Positions 34,704 through 43,423 of a stretch of DNA of 64,000 nt are shown one piece after another. A program made the position numbers and the translations under genes. Each line of letters opens with the position of its first letter. The stretch's first letter is position 1. The notes under the pieces were generated by a model, which searched no databases, was not told the DNA's origin, and was given only the letters and a program-made list of their open reading frames with translations. This DNA is from Chryseobacterium piperi (GTDB taxonomy: Bacteria; Bacteroidota; Bacteroidia; Flavobacteriales; Weeksellaceae): the NCBI RefSeq assembly GCF_002285635.2, contig NZ_CP023049.2, positions 2,170,001 through 2,234,000 of the forward strand, written 5' to 3'.

Positions 34704-35228
34704 ATGAAGATTTTAATCCTGAAACTTTACATGGTATTGTTGACCACTTTTATTACAACCAATCTATTTTCACAACAAAATTCCAAAACGGAAATACCAC
34801 GATTTAACAAAACCTCAACCGGATATATTATGGTATTACGGGAAGGTGATAATGTGATCGCTGAAATTGAAAAACTGGCAAAATCAGAGAAAATCCCCTT
34901 TGCCAGCTTTTCAGGCATTGGCTTTGCGGGAGATGTTACTTTTGGCTTTTATGATTTTGATAAGAAAAAATTTAATCCTAAAACCTTTCGCCGCGTAGAA
35001 ATGGGAAATTTAACAGGATCAATTGCCTGGAACGAAAAGGGACCTTCTATCCATGTTCACGGTATTGCAACAGATGATCAATTCCAGGCCTATGGTGGAC
35101 ACATTTTATCATTACACGTAGGTACAGGCTCTATAGAATTATACATTACCCTCAACAATAAGAAGCTTGACCGGAACATCGAGCAGCCTTTAAATGCTAA
35201 CGTTTTACAATTAAACCAAGAACCATAA
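34704..35228 (+). CDS. Exported PPC/DUF296-domain protein
   Basis: Protein of 174 residues with an apparent signal peptide (MKILILKLYMVLLTTFITTN LFSQ) and then one PPC (DUF296) domain. Conserved PPC features include IAEIEKLAKSEKIPFASFSG IGFAGDV and the His-rich SIHVHGIATDDQFQAYGGHI, where bacterial PPC proteins bind Zn2+. In plants PPC domains join AT-hook DNA-binding proteins, and most bacterial members are cytosolic. An exported form is unusual. The VOC gene follows 14 bp downstream in the same unit. Confidence 0.75.
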   Translation: MKILILKLYMVLLTTFITTNLFSQQNSKTEIPRFNKTSTGYIMVLREGDNVIAEIEKLAKSEKIPFASFSGIGFAGDVTFGFYDFDKKKFNPKTFRRVEMGNLTGSIAWNEKGPSIHVHGIATDDQFQAYGGHILSLHVGTGSIELYITLNNKKLDRNIEQPLNANVLQLNQEP

Positions 35229-35242
35229 CATATTTTCAACTA

Positions 35243-35734
35243 ATGGAAAAAACAACAAATCAGGGATTCACACGTGCGAATCACGTCGGGATTACCGTTA
35301 GAAATTTAGAAAAATCAATTACTTTTTATGAAGCCTTAACAGGAATAAAGGTTTCTAATATAGATGAAATCGGAGGTCAAAGAATGGCAAAAACCCAAGG
35401 ATTAGAAGACACCCGAATCAAGTATGCTAACCTTCATCTGGATAATCTCAATATTGATATTCTGGAATATGTAATTCCTGAATCCGAACAGGCATCTTAT
35501 AAAAATGATCAAATCAGTGCCATGCATCTTTGCTTTGAAGTAGATGATATTGATGAAGCAGTGAAAAGACTGAAGGAAATTGGTGTGGAGCCACAAGGAG
35601 AGCCTATTGTTTTCCAGGAGGAAGACGGACTGAAATCCGGTTTTGGTACAGCGGTGGCCTACTTTCAGGATCCTGACGGAACTAACCTTGAAATTATCGC
35701 ACCACAAGGTCCATTCAAAAGGAAAAACCCATAA
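35243..35734 (+). CDS. VOC-family (glyoxalase-like) protein
   Basis: Protein of 163 residues with paired beta-alpha-beta-beta-beta modules. The start TRANHVGITVRNLEKSITFY EALTGIKV carries the first metal-site His, ISAMHLCFEVDDIDEAVKRL the second, and YFQDPDGTNLEIIAPQGPF the Glu. These residues form the VOC metal centre used by glyoxalase I, extradiol dioxygenases and fosfomycin-resistance enzymes. Its neighbours suggest small-molecule detoxification. Substrate unknown. Confidence 0.82.
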   Translation: MEKTTNQGFTRANHVGITVRNLEKSITFYEALTGIKVSNIDEIGGQRMAKTQGLEDTRIKYANLHLDNLNIDILEYVIPESEQASYKNDQISAMHLCFEVDDIDEAVKRLKEIGVEPQGEPIVFQEEDGLKSGFGTAVAYFQDPDGTNLEIIAPQGPFKRKNP

Positions 35735-35790
35735 TATTTCCACCTGCGGATTAAAATTATTTTACCGCCTGGCAGTAAAATGATATAATA

Positions 35791-35824
35791 AAGAAGAGCT
35801 TATCAGTTTTGATAAGCTCTTCTT
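35791..35824. terminator. Bidirectional terminator between VOC and AhpD-like genes
   Basis: A perfect 15-bp stem (arms AAGAAGAGCTTATCA and TGATAAGCTCTTCTT) with a GTTT loop, followed by TATTTTTTG. It separates convergent transcription units. Confidence 0.9.
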
Positions 35825-35843
35825 TATTTTTTGTACTGAAAGC

Positions 35844-36287
35844 CTACTTCATAATAGGTAAATGCGTGCTTATCGCAATTCTGTTCCAGGCATTGATCGT
35901 TACAATAGCCATAATGATCTGCGCAATCTGCTGGTCATCAAAAAATGTTTTTGCTTTCTGATACGTTTCTTCGGTTAAACCCTTTTGGTTGATCAGGGTA
36001 ATCTCTTCGGTCATAGCCAAAAGCACCTGTTCTTCTTCAGTAAACAATTCTAAAGCTTCTCTCCAGGCATTTAAAAGATAAATCCTTTGTGGAGTTTCTC
36101 CGTACTTCACAGCGTCCTTGGTATGCATATCCAGACAAAAAGCACAGCCATTGATTTGTGAAGCTCTTATCTTTATCAACTCTTTCTGAATATGGTTTAA
36201 AGAAATCGTCTGAAGATAGCCCTCCAATCCCATCATAGCTTTGTAAGCAGCGGCATCTGTTGTTGCCATATTAATTCTTGAACTCAT
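35844..36287 (-). CDS. AhpD-like carboxymuconolactone decarboxylase-family protein
   Basis: All-helical protein of 147 residues. The redox motif IRASQINGCAFCLDMHTKDA has the CxxC and the following His of AhpD-type alkylhydroperoxidases. Family members reduce peroxides or serve as lactone decarboxylases; the CxxC favours a redox role. It lies 4 bp downstream of a DoxX gene, probably co-transcribed with it, and 501 bp from the crp-like gene on the same strand. Confidence 0.83.
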   Translation of the reverse strand: MSSRINMATTDAAAYKAMMGLEGYLQTISLNHIQKELIKIRASQINGCAFCLDMHTKDAVKYGETPQRIYLLNAWREALELFTEEEQVLLAMTEEITLINQKGLTEETYQKAKTFFDDQQIAQIIMAIVTINAWNRIAISTHLPIMK

Positions 36288-36291
36288 AATA

Positions 36292-36723
36292 TTATATTTT
36301 TTGGGTTAATTGATCTATACTTAATGAAAAACGGGGCTGACCTGCCAATAAAAATGCTGCTGCACTTCCTATCCATACAGAATAATCCAAAGGTGCTTTA
36401 ATCCCTAAAGCAAAGCTCATTGACAATGCGAAAATAAACAGCAGAAAACCGGCTCCATAAGCAGCAATCCTGGTTTTATATCCCAAAATCAGCAATATTG
36501 GAATTGCTATTTCCAGGGCAGTGGCTGCATATGCAGAGAATTGGCTGATTATTTCAGGTAAGAAATAAGTAAGCTTCCTGGTATATTGTTCAAAATTCTC
36601 CCAGTTGCCCCATGCCGAATTTTTTCCCCAGAAACCGAAACGGTCTGCAACAGCTGAGAGCATCGAAACCCCAATGGCAGCTCTTAAAAATAACTGCGGG
36701 AGTTGAATATTTTTATAGGTCAT
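36292..36723 (-). CDS. DoxX-family membrane protein
   Basis: Integral membrane protein of 143 residues with four hydrophobic helices, for example LFLRAAIGVSMLSAVADRFG, YAATALEIAIPILLILGY and AYGAGFLLFIFALSMSFALG. DoxX members accompany redox and quinone-linked proteins. Its partner here is the AhpD-like gene (4-bp gap), and together they may form a membrane-linked redox pair. Exact function unknown. Confidence 0.8.
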   Translation of the reverse strand: MTYKNIQLPQLFLRAAIGVSMLSAVADRFGFWGKNSAWGNWENFEQYTRKLTYFLPEIISQFSAYAATALEIAIPILLILGYKTRIAAYGAGFLLFIFALSMSFALGIKAPLDYSVWIGSAAAFLLAGQPRFSLSIDQLTQKI

Positions 36724-36788
36724 CGTATTCCCCTTTTTAATTACATGACAAATTTCCGGTTTATAAATCTTAAAAATCTTAAACTGGT

Positions 36789-37361
36789 TTAAGAACGTAA
36801 TTTTGCTCTGATCTCACTAAGATATTCAGGAGTAAACCCCAAAAAAGAAGCAATTAAATATTGTGGAATCCTCTGAATAAACCACGGGTACTGAGTACTG
36901 AAATGAATATACAGCTCCTCTCTCGTCATTTCATATAAATATCGGATCCTTCTTTCAGAAGCTGCATAGGCCTTCTGATAAATCATTCTGAAATAACGTT
37001 CCATTACCGGATGTTTTTTTAGAAGCAGTTCCTGAGACTGCAGATCAATAACCAAAACGGAAGAACGCTCAACTGCCTGAATGGTAAATTCTGATTTTAT
37101 CTGCCTTTCATAGGCAAAAGTATCCGTTATCCACCAATTTTCAATTGCAAATTCTGTAGTTTGCTCTACTCCTTTTACATTAATAAAGAATTTTCTAAGA
37201 CACCCCTTCAAAACAAAATACATGGACCTACACACCTCTCCGTCAAGCATGAGGTTCTGCTTCTTTTTCACATCAATTACTTCAAAAAAGGATACGATAG
37301 ATCTATATTCTTCTTCACTTATATTAATGAATTTATCCAAATGAGTTTTAAAAGTTTCCAT
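36789..37361 (-). CDS. Crp/Fnr-family transcriptional regulator
   Basis: Regulator of 190 residues. The cyclic-nucleotide-type beta-barrel covers about 10-120 (LDGEVCRSMYFVLKGCLRKF FINVKG), and the C-terminal HTH is FIQRIPQYLIASFLGFTPEY LSEIRAKL. The Arg-Ser/Thr pocket that binds cAMP in Crp is not obvious, so the ligand may differ or be absent. It has a TAAGTTTG -7 box (37378-37385) 17 bp upstream of the ATG. The DoxX/AhpD-like pair lies 66 bp downstream on the same strand and is a plausible target. Confidence 0.83.
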   Translation of the reverse strand: METFKTHLDKFINISEEEYRSIVSFFEVIDVKKKQNLMLDGEVCRSMYFVLKGCLRKFFINVKGVEQTTEFAIENWWITDTFAYERQIKSEFTIQAVERSSVLVIDLQSQELLLKKHPVMERYFRMIYQKAYAASERRIRYLYEMTREELYIHFSTQYPWFIQRIPQYLIASFLGFTPEYLSEIRAKLRS

Positions 37362-37377
37362 TTTACAATTTAGTAAT

Positions 37378-37409
37378 CAAACTTAGATTTATTTTTTTAG
37401 TTTTACAAT
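37378..37409 (-). promoter_or_regulatory. Promoter of the crp-like regulator gene
   Basis: TAAGTTTG (37378-37385) with ATTG (37406-37409) 20 bp upstream fits the Bacteroidota -7/-33 pattern. It lies in the divergent region shared with the DUF1304 gene. Confidence 0.5.
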
Positions 37410-37425
37410 TCAAAAACAATAAATT

Positions 37426-37791
37426 ATGGAGCTCATTGCAAAAATCTTAATTGCTTTAGTAGCATTGGAACATCTATATATTCTGTGGATGGAAATGTTT
37501 GCCTGGGAAACAAAAGGAAAAGAAGTTTTCAAAGCAGCTCTGCCTGCCGAGATGTTTAAGCCTACCAAAGGATTGGCTGCCAATCAGGGGCTCTATAACG
37601 GTTTTCTAGCTGCCGGATTGATCTGGTCTTTATTAATCAAAGATCTCCAATGGCAGACCAATATTGCATTATTCTTCTTGGGTTGTGTAGCGGTTGCCGG
37701 AATTTATGGTGCAGCAACTGCCACTAAAAAAATATTTTTTGTTCAGGCATTACCTGCCATTTTAGCCATCATAGCCGTGCTTTTAAAATAA
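37426..37791 (+). CDS. DUF1304 membrane protein
   Basis: Integral membrane protein of 121 residues with four hydrophobic helices (AKILIALVALEHLYILWMEM, GLYNGFLAAGLIWSLLIKDL, IALFFLGCVAVAGIYGAATA and VQALPAILAIIAVLLK). The EHLYILWMEMFAW...NQGLYNGFLA motif is typical of DUF1304. Function is unknown across the family. It is divergent from the crp-like gene and the last gene before a repeat-rich gap. Confidence 0.82.
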   Translation: MELIAKILIALVALEHLYILWMEMFAWETKGKEVFKAALPAEMFKPTKGLAANQGLYNGFLAAGLIWSLLIKDLQWQTNIALFFLGCVAVAGIYGAATATKKIFFVQALPAILAIIAVLLK

Positions 37792-38214
37792 TATTGTAAT
37801 TCATTCTGAAATAAATAGTAGATCATTTCTCCCGCAGATTTTGCTGATTACGCAGATCATATAAAATAAAAATCAGAGATTTTTAAGAAGCTTAGATGTA
37901 CTTCCTATGCAACATGTATGTGACTTAAAGAGCCTTTAGTGTTTAAAAGCTTTTGTGACCGTTGTGGTTTTATTTTTGACCACACATTTAGCAAATGTAT
38001 ATAGTTATTTTTACTCTCATATTTCGCGGATCGGGCAGATCATAATTTCAAAATCTGCGAGAGTTAAAAAAACACTTTAAAAATAGTTAAACGCAATCTT
38101 TGTCATTCAGGAATGAAGCGAAGCGGAATGAAGGAATCTCAACTTAGCAGGAAAATAAAAATCTGCTAAATCCGCTCAATCGGGAGGCAATTTTAAGTTC
38201 AAATTATTCCATTA
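37792..38214. repeat. Intergenic repeat cluster, no gene
   Basis: About 420 bp without a credible reading frame. It carries decayed family repeats. AAAATCAGAGATTTTTAAG then AAGCTTAGATGTACTTCC (from 37868) match the core of the elements at 48114 and 57546. A CGCAGATTTTGCTGATTACG type segment and GAATGAAGCGAAGCGGAATG (about 38110) are further repeat-like words. These look like accumulated non-coding mobile remnants. Confidence 0.6.
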
Positions 38215-38682
38215 TTATAAAGAGATAATTTCTTTCAGTTTTTGTTTCATGTTATCAGGCTTAAATTCTCCTTCATGATAATAAATCAAATTCTGACGGG
38301 CATCCAGAATAATCCATAAAGGATATACTGGTTGGTTTTTATTTTTAGACAAGGCTAAAGCTAATTCATGAATTCCTGAATTTCCATTGGGTAGATAATT
38401 AAATTCTTTCCCTTGGAAATGAAGCTTTTCTTTACTTTTTTCAGCTTCGAAATTAATGAAATAGAAGTCTTCATTGATAAGCTGAACCAGTTCCTTATCC
38501 TTATTCAGATTAAACGATTCTATTTTACAGATAGCACACCAATCTGTATACAGATGAATGATGATAGGCTTCTGATGTTCCTTCTCTAAAGTCTCGAGTT
38601 CAGAAAAAGTGCCTGCTCTCATCTTTTGGGAAAGACAAAAGCAGGACACTAACATTAAAAATAAAATTAAAAATATTTTCAT
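38215..38682 (-). CDS. Exported thioredoxin-fold protein partnered with a TonB receptor
   Basis: Protein of 155 residues with a signal peptide (MKIFLILFLMLVSCFCLSQ) and a thioredoxin fold whose active site is TDWCAICK (C49, C52). The later PVYPLWIILDARQNLIYYHE holds the cis-Pro region. Its ATG overlaps the stop of the TonB-dependent receptor gene by 4 bp (translational coupling). The receptor has its own CxxC in the plug domain, so this protein may reduce that pair in the periplasm. That link is inference. Confidence 0.78.
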   Translation of the reverse strand: MKIFLILFLMLVSCFCLSQKMRAGTFSELETLEKEHQKPIIIHLYTDWCAICKIESFNLNKDKELVQLINEDFYFINFEAEKSKEKLHFQGKEFNYLPNGNSGIHELALALSKNKNQPVYPLWIILDARQNLIYYHEGEFKPDNMKQKLKEIISL

Positions 38683-40748
38683 CTTAAAGTATATCTAACT
38701 CCTAAAAAGCCTCTGATACTCTGCATAGGCGCATACCCATAAGCCGTATCAAAAGTATACCCATTCGGATTGTTAACAGGATCATCTACATGCTGATTAA
38801 AAGGATCGAACGGCCTCATCAAAGGATCTTTTGGAGTAAAATTAAAGAGATTCTTAATTCCGCAATAGACTTCAAAACCGGATTTAAAGCTTTTGGAAAC
38901 CTGAATATTAGCCAAAGAATAAAATGGAGAATATTCAGGGCGGAAATCATTCGGTAATACCGGCAATCTCATAGGACCGTAAAACTGTCCTGTGAAATCT
39001 ACCGTTAGGGAGTTCGGGAATTTATATGTTAAATTATAAGTTCCACTCCACTTCGGGGCGTGCAATTGTTGAATCTTTTCATTTTGATCATCCAGTTTTT
39101 GATATACATCCAGATAGGTGACTCCCAGATTAACACTTAAAGGAAAATGAAAGCTGAAATCTACATTTAAAGAAGCCCCTCTGGAGATACCATAACCACG
39201 CAGATTATCATAAATAATCTTACCCGGATCTGTATCAAAATCCCCTACAATTTTATTACTAAAATAGGTATAGAATGCGGAAGCATCCAGATTGACCAAC
39301 CGGTTACCAACCGGAATTTTCCATATGTAATTTAAATTTCCATTGACTGACCTTTCAGGTTTTAAATCAGACTTGATCACTACTTCACGAGAACCTGTCA
39401 ATGCTGCGTGATCTTCGGTAAATAAATTAACCACCCTAAAACCGGTTCCAAAATTAAATCTCAGTGTATGGTAAGGATTGGGCGAAAATTTCCAGGCAAA
39501 CCTGGGTGAATGAACCCAATGATGAATTTTATCATAATCATAACGGTACCCAAGCAGCAACGTATTCTTGGGATTGATTTCCCACTGATCCTGTATAAAA
39601 GCTCCCAGAATCGGGGATTTCATGGGTTGGTTGATTAAACCATCCGCTGATGAAGTTCCGGGAGTATTATCATCATAAAATGTCTTCTTAAAAGTAACGC
39701 CTAAAATCAAATCGTGATTTCCAAAAGTCTTATCCCAATACGTTTGAACAAAAGTTACTTTTTGCTGGGCATCGTATGGATTGGTTCCATAAAAAGAATC
39801 CTGATTGTGATAATTATACGAGAATTGGGTAATAATCTGCTCTTTCAACGGCCACTGGTACAGCCCCAACGCTTCTACTCGATTTGTATAAATACTTTCA
39901 CCATAGACCTGATTACTGCCTCTATACGATCTGTTCCATTGCATTTCTCCACCAAATCGGTCTTCATACAAATAACGAAGTGCTAAGCTTGCAAGCCGGT
40001 TTTCTTTTCTCTGAAAATTCCATTTGTTAAAAACTGAAATCCTATTTTGTAAAGTAGCATCCGTAAAATTATCTTTATTCTGATCTATTCTCTGAGTGAA
40101 ATTAAAATAATTCAAGCTCAGTAATGAAGCTACTTTTTCAGCAAAATTGAATTTTGTAGAAAGATCTACATTATTTTCACTCCAGGTGCTTGTCATGACA
40201 TCCACACTTAATTTCGGAGCTGTTAAGGCATTCTTTGTAATGATGTTGATCACCCCACCCATAGCTTCAGAGCCATAAATGGAAGAAGCCGGGCCTTTTA
40301 CCACTTCTATTCTATCAACCAGACTATTCGGAATTCCACTCAGGCCGTACACCGTTGATAAAGAACTTACAATTGGCATTCCATCAATAAGAATCATCGT
40401 ATAAGGTCCTTCAAGCCCGTTGATATGGATATCTCCCGTATTACAAACAGAACAGTTTAGTTGAGGACGCACTCCGTTAACCATAGAGATCGCTTCAAAA
40501 ATACTAGGAGTCGGATTTTTCTGAAAAAACTTTTGACTATAAATCTCTACTGCTACCGGACTTTTAGACCTGCTCATGGGTTTTATAGTTCCGGTAACAA
40601 CCACATCATCAATTAATTTCGTTTTAATCTCTTTTTTAGGAATAGCTGCAGAATCCTGTTTCAGATCTTTTTTGATGTGCAGGCTATCCGTTTCCTGAGA
40701 AAAACAATAAGAGGATAAAAGAATGACAGAAAATAATATTCGCTTCAT
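38679..40748 (-). CDS. TonB-dependent outer-membrane receptor with CxxC in the plug
   Basis: Receptor of 689 residues from the ATG at 40746-40748 (MKRILFSVILLSSYCFSQ signal peptide); the frame is open ten codons further. The plug domain runs about 45-175 with LNCSVCNTGDIHINGLEGPY (Cys99 and Cys102), DGMPIVSSLSTVYGL and RIEVVKGPASSIYGSEAMGG VINIITK. The rest is a 22-strand barrel ending YAPMQSIRGFLGVRYTLR. No SusD partner is present, so a small ligand such as a metal complex or cofactor is more likely than a glycan. A 12-bp palindrome covers its promoter. Confidence 0.87.
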   Translation of the reverse strand: MKRILFSVILLSSYCFSQETDSLHIKKDLKQDSAAIPKKEIKTKLIDDVVVTGTIKPMSRSKSPVAVEIYSQKFFQKNPTPSIFEAISMVNGVRPQLNCSVCNTGDIHINGLEGPYTMILIDGMPIVSSLSTVYGLSGIPNSLVDRIEVVKGPASSIYGSEAMGGVINIITKNALTAPKLSVDVMTSTWSENNVDLSTKFNFAEKVASLLSLNYFNFTQRIDQNKDNFTDATLQNRISVFNKWNFQRKENRLASLALRYLYEDRFGGEMQWNRSYRGSNQVYGESIYTNRVEALGLYQWPLKEQIITQFSYNYHNQDSFYGTNPYDAQQKVTFVQTYWDKTFGNHDLILGVTFKKTFYDDNTPGTSSADGLINQPMKSPILGAFIQDQWEINPKNTLLLGYRYDYDKIHHWVHSPRFAWKFSPNPYHTLRFNFGTGFRVVNLFTEDHAALTGSREVVIKSDLKPERSVNGNLNYIWKIPVGNRLVNLDASAFYTYFSNKIVGDFDTDPGKIIYDNLRGYGISRGASLNVDFSFHFPLSVNLGVTYLDVYQKLDDQNEKIQQLHAPKWSGTYNLTYKFPNSLTVDFTGQFYGPMRLPVLPNDFRPEYSPFYSLANIQVSKSFKSGFEVYCGIKNLFNFTPKDPLMRPFDPFNQHVDDPVNNPNGYTFDTAYGYAPMQSIRGFLGVRYTLR

Positions 40749-40753
40749 GAAAT

Positions 40754-40783
40754 AATAATTGTTAGGCAAATCTAACAATTATT
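40754..40783 (-). promoter_or_regulatory. Operator palindrome over the TonB receptor promoter
   Basis: Perfect 12-bp inverted repeat (AATAATTGTTAG and CTAACAATTATT, 6-bp spacer). The spacer and right arm contain the -7 element TAGATTTG (minus strand, 40767-40774), with a TTTG 16 bp upstream (40791-40794). A dimeric repressor bound here would block the polymerase. The TTAG...CTAA core recalls DtxR-type metal-repressor sites, but that is speculation. Confidence 0.72.
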
Positions 40784-40866
40784 TTCGAAACAAAAAACTT
40801 AATGATAAATATCGTAGAAATTAATTCGTCAAAATTTATTAAATTTGAGAAAATATAAAGGTAAAA

Positions 40867-42018
40867 ATGAGATATAATCAAGCCGGGAATATCCCACAGA
40901 AAAGACATACGATTTTTAAATCTCCTGATGATAAATTCTACTATGAACAACTTTTCGGAACTGAGGGTTTTCATGGAATTTCTTCTTTACTCTACCACAT
41001 CCATCGCCCTACCCAAATAAAATCAATTGGAGAAGCGAAAGATGTCACTCCTAAAATCGCAGTGGAGAAAAATGTAACTCCAAGAATGTTTAAGGGAGTG
41101 AATGTAACTCCTGAAGATGATTTTCTGGACAGCCGTAAAATTCTTTTGATGAATAACGATCTGAAAATGGGATTGGCCAAGCCTAGAAAATCTATGGAAT
41201 ACTTCTATAAAAATGCGGAATGCGATGAACTTTTATTCGTTCATGAAGGAACCGGGACATTGAAGACATTTGTTGGAAATTTAGCTTTCTCTAAAGGAGA
41301 TTACCTGATCATTCCAAGAGGAACTATTTACCAGGTTGAGCTTACCTCTGACGATATGGTCTTCTTCGTACTTGAAAGCCATTCACCATTATACACTCCC
41401 AAAAGATACAGAAATGAATTCGGTCAGCTTTTGGAGCACTCTCCTTTCTGCGAACGCGACATTATCGCCCCTACTTTCGTTGAACCTAAGGACGAAAAAG
41501 GAGAGTTTCTGATCAAAGTAAAAAAAGAAAATCAAATTACCGATTTCATCTATGCAACACATCCGTTTGATGTCGTAGGATGGGATGGTTATTTTTACCC
41601 TTATAAATTTAATATCAAAAACTTCGAGCCGATTACCGGGAGAATTCATCAACCACCTCCCGTTCACCAAAATTTTGAAGGACATAACTTCGTGGTATGT
41701 TCATTCTGTGCAAGAATGTATGATTATCACCCGCTAGCCATTCCTGCACCTTACAATCATTCCAATATCGATTCAGATGAGGTTTTATTCTATACGGAAG
41801 GAGACTTTATGAGTCGTAACCATGTGGACCTGATGGATTTCAGTCTTCACCCTGGAGGAGTTGTTCACGGTCCTCACCCTGGCGCTATGGAAAGAAGTAT
41901 CGGTAAAAAATTCACCGAAGAATATGCCGTAATGGTAGATCCTTTCCGTCCTTTAAAAATCACAGAGGAAGCTATGAAAGTAGAAGACCCATCTTATAAA
42001 ACTTCCTGGTTGGAATAG
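40867..42018 (+). CDS. hmgA: Homogentisate 1,2-dioxygenase
   Basis: Iron(II) ring-cleaving dioxygenase of 383 residues that converts homogentisate to maleylacetoacetate. The conserved N-terminus MRYNQAGNIPQKRHTIF, the cupin core (GDYLIIPRGTIYQVEL) and the C-terminal HPGGVVHGPHPGAMERSIGK with metal-binding His residues identify it. A TAAATTTG -7 box lies about 15 bp upstream of the start. It begins a tyrosine-catabolism cluster with hppD and fahA. Confidence 0.93.
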   Translation: MRYNQAGNIPQKRHTIFKSPDDKFYYEQLFGTEGFHGISSLLYHIHRPTQIKSIGEAKDVTPKIAVEKNVTPRMFKGVNVTPEDDFLDSRKILLMNNDLKMGLAKPRKSMEYFYKNAECDELLFVHEGTGTLKTFVGNLAFSKGDYLIIPRGTIYQVELTSDDMVFFVLESHSPLYTPKRYRNEFGQLLEHSPFCERDIIAPTFVEPKDEKGEFLIKVKKENQITDFIYATHPFDVVGWDGYFYPYKFNIKNFEPITGRIHQPPPVHQNFEGHNFVVCSFCARMYDYHPLAIPAPYNHSNIDSDEVLFYTEGDFMSRNHVDLMDFSLHPGGVVHGPHPGAMERSIGKKFTEEYAVMVDPFRPLKITEEAMKVEDPSYKTSWLE

Positions 42019-42082
42019 ACAGAAAAAACACCTAAAGATTCTGACTAAGAATCAGAATAAATATTATTTCAAAAAATTTAAT

Positions 42083-43357
42083 ATGTACAATTATATAAGT
42101 GCAGAGGAAGCCGTATATACAGTAAAAAGCGGGAATCGTGTATTTTTTCACGGAAGTGCATGTACTCCCAATTACCTTATTGATGAACTAGCAAGACAAT
42201 CACACAGACTAGAAAATGTTGAAATGGTTTCCATTACCCAGCAAGGAAATGTTGAAATTGCCAAACCTCAGTATAAAGATCACTTTTTCGTTAACTCTTT
42301 ATTTGTTTCTACACCGGTACGTGACGCAGTCAATTCGGAAAGAGGAGACTTTGTACCTGTTTTCTTAAGTGAGATTCCCATATTATTCAGAAAAAATATT
42401 TTACCTCTGGATGTAGCGCTGATCACAGTGTCTCCCCCGGATCAGCATGGATTCTGTACTTTGGGAACTTCCGTAGATGTTGCCAGAGCAGCAGTAGATA
42501 CTGCTAAATTAATCGTGGCTATTGTCAATCCGTTAATGCCAAGAACACACGGAGACGGTATGATCCACATCAGCAGAATAAACAAGTTGGTATGGCATGA
42601 AGAAGAACTTCCTACTGTAGATTATGGTTCAAAGGTAGGTCCTGAAGAAATGCTGGTTGGGAAAAATGTCGCAGAGCTTATTGATGATAAATCTACACTT
42701 CAAATGGGTATCGGAACAATTCCTGACGCTGTTTTAAAATGTCTGGGCAATCACAAAGATTTAGGAATTCACACTGAAATGCTAAGCGACGGGGTTATTG
42801 ATCTAATTCAGAATGATGTCATTAATAACAAATACAAAGGCTATAATGACAACAAAACCATTACCAGCTTCTGCTTTGGAACCAGAAAGCTTTACGATTA
42901 TGTAGATGACAATACCGTGTTTTCTTTCAAAGATGTAAGTGACGTCAATTTCCCTATCAATATCATGCGTAACAAAAAGATGGTAGCCATCAATTCTGCC
43001 ATTGAAATTGATCTGACAGGCCAGGTTTGTGCAGACTCCATAGGAACATTACAATACAGTGGTATCGGAGGGCAAATGGACTTCATGAGAGGTGCTGCAT
43101 TAAGTGAAGACGGTAAACCGATTATCGCTATAACTTCCAGAACCAAAAAGGGAATTTCCAGAATTGTTCCTTTCCTTAAGCAGGGTGCCGGAGTAGTTAC
43201 GACGAGAGGGCACATTCATTATGTAGTTACTGAATACGGAACAGCTTATTTGTATGGGAAAAACCTTCGTCAAAGAGCTCAGGAGTTGATTAGTATCGCG
43301 CATCCTGATGATAGAGAGATGTTGGAAAAAGCTGCTTTTGAAAGATTTAAACATTAA
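42083..43357 (+). CDS. Acetyl-CoA hydrolase/CoA-transferase family protein
   Basis: Class-I CoA-transferase-like enzyme of 424 residues. Family motifs include GMIHISRINKLVWHEEELPT in the N-terminal half and ADSIGTLQYSGIGGQMDFMR (GIGGQ) in the C-terminal half. The acyl-CoA thioester-forming Glu of the family is expected in ALSEDG/AINSAIEID, but I cannot fix it without alignment. Placed 64 bp after hmgA, it may activate acetoacetate, the end product of fumarylacetoacetase. The alternative is 4-hydroxybutyrate or acetate CoA transfer. Confidence 0.83.
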   Translation: MYNYISAEEAVYTVKSGNRVFFHGSACTPNYLIDELARQSHRLENVEMVSITQQGNVEIAKPQYKDHFFVNSLFVSTPVRDAVNSERGDFVPVFLSEIPILFRKNILPLDVALITVSPPDQHGFCTLGTSVDVARAAVDTAKLIVAIVNPLMPRTHGDGMIHISRINKLVWHEEELPTVDYGSKVGPEEMLVGKNVAELIDDKSTLQMGIGTIPDAVLKCLGNHKDLGIHTEMLSDGVIDLIQNDVINNKYKGYNDNKTITSFCFGTRKLYDYVDDNTVFSFKDVSDVNFPINIMRNKKMVAINSAIEIDLTGQVCADSIGTLQYSGIGGQMDFMRGAALSEDGKPIIAITSRTKKGISRIVPFLKQGAGVVTTRGHIHYVVTEYGTAYLYGKNLRQRAQELISIAHPDDREMLEKAAFERFKH

Positions 43358-43423
43358 AAAAACAGATCCTGCAAAATAAATAGGTGCTTTTAAGAAAAGC
43401 CTCAGATAAAGGGATGGAAAGCT

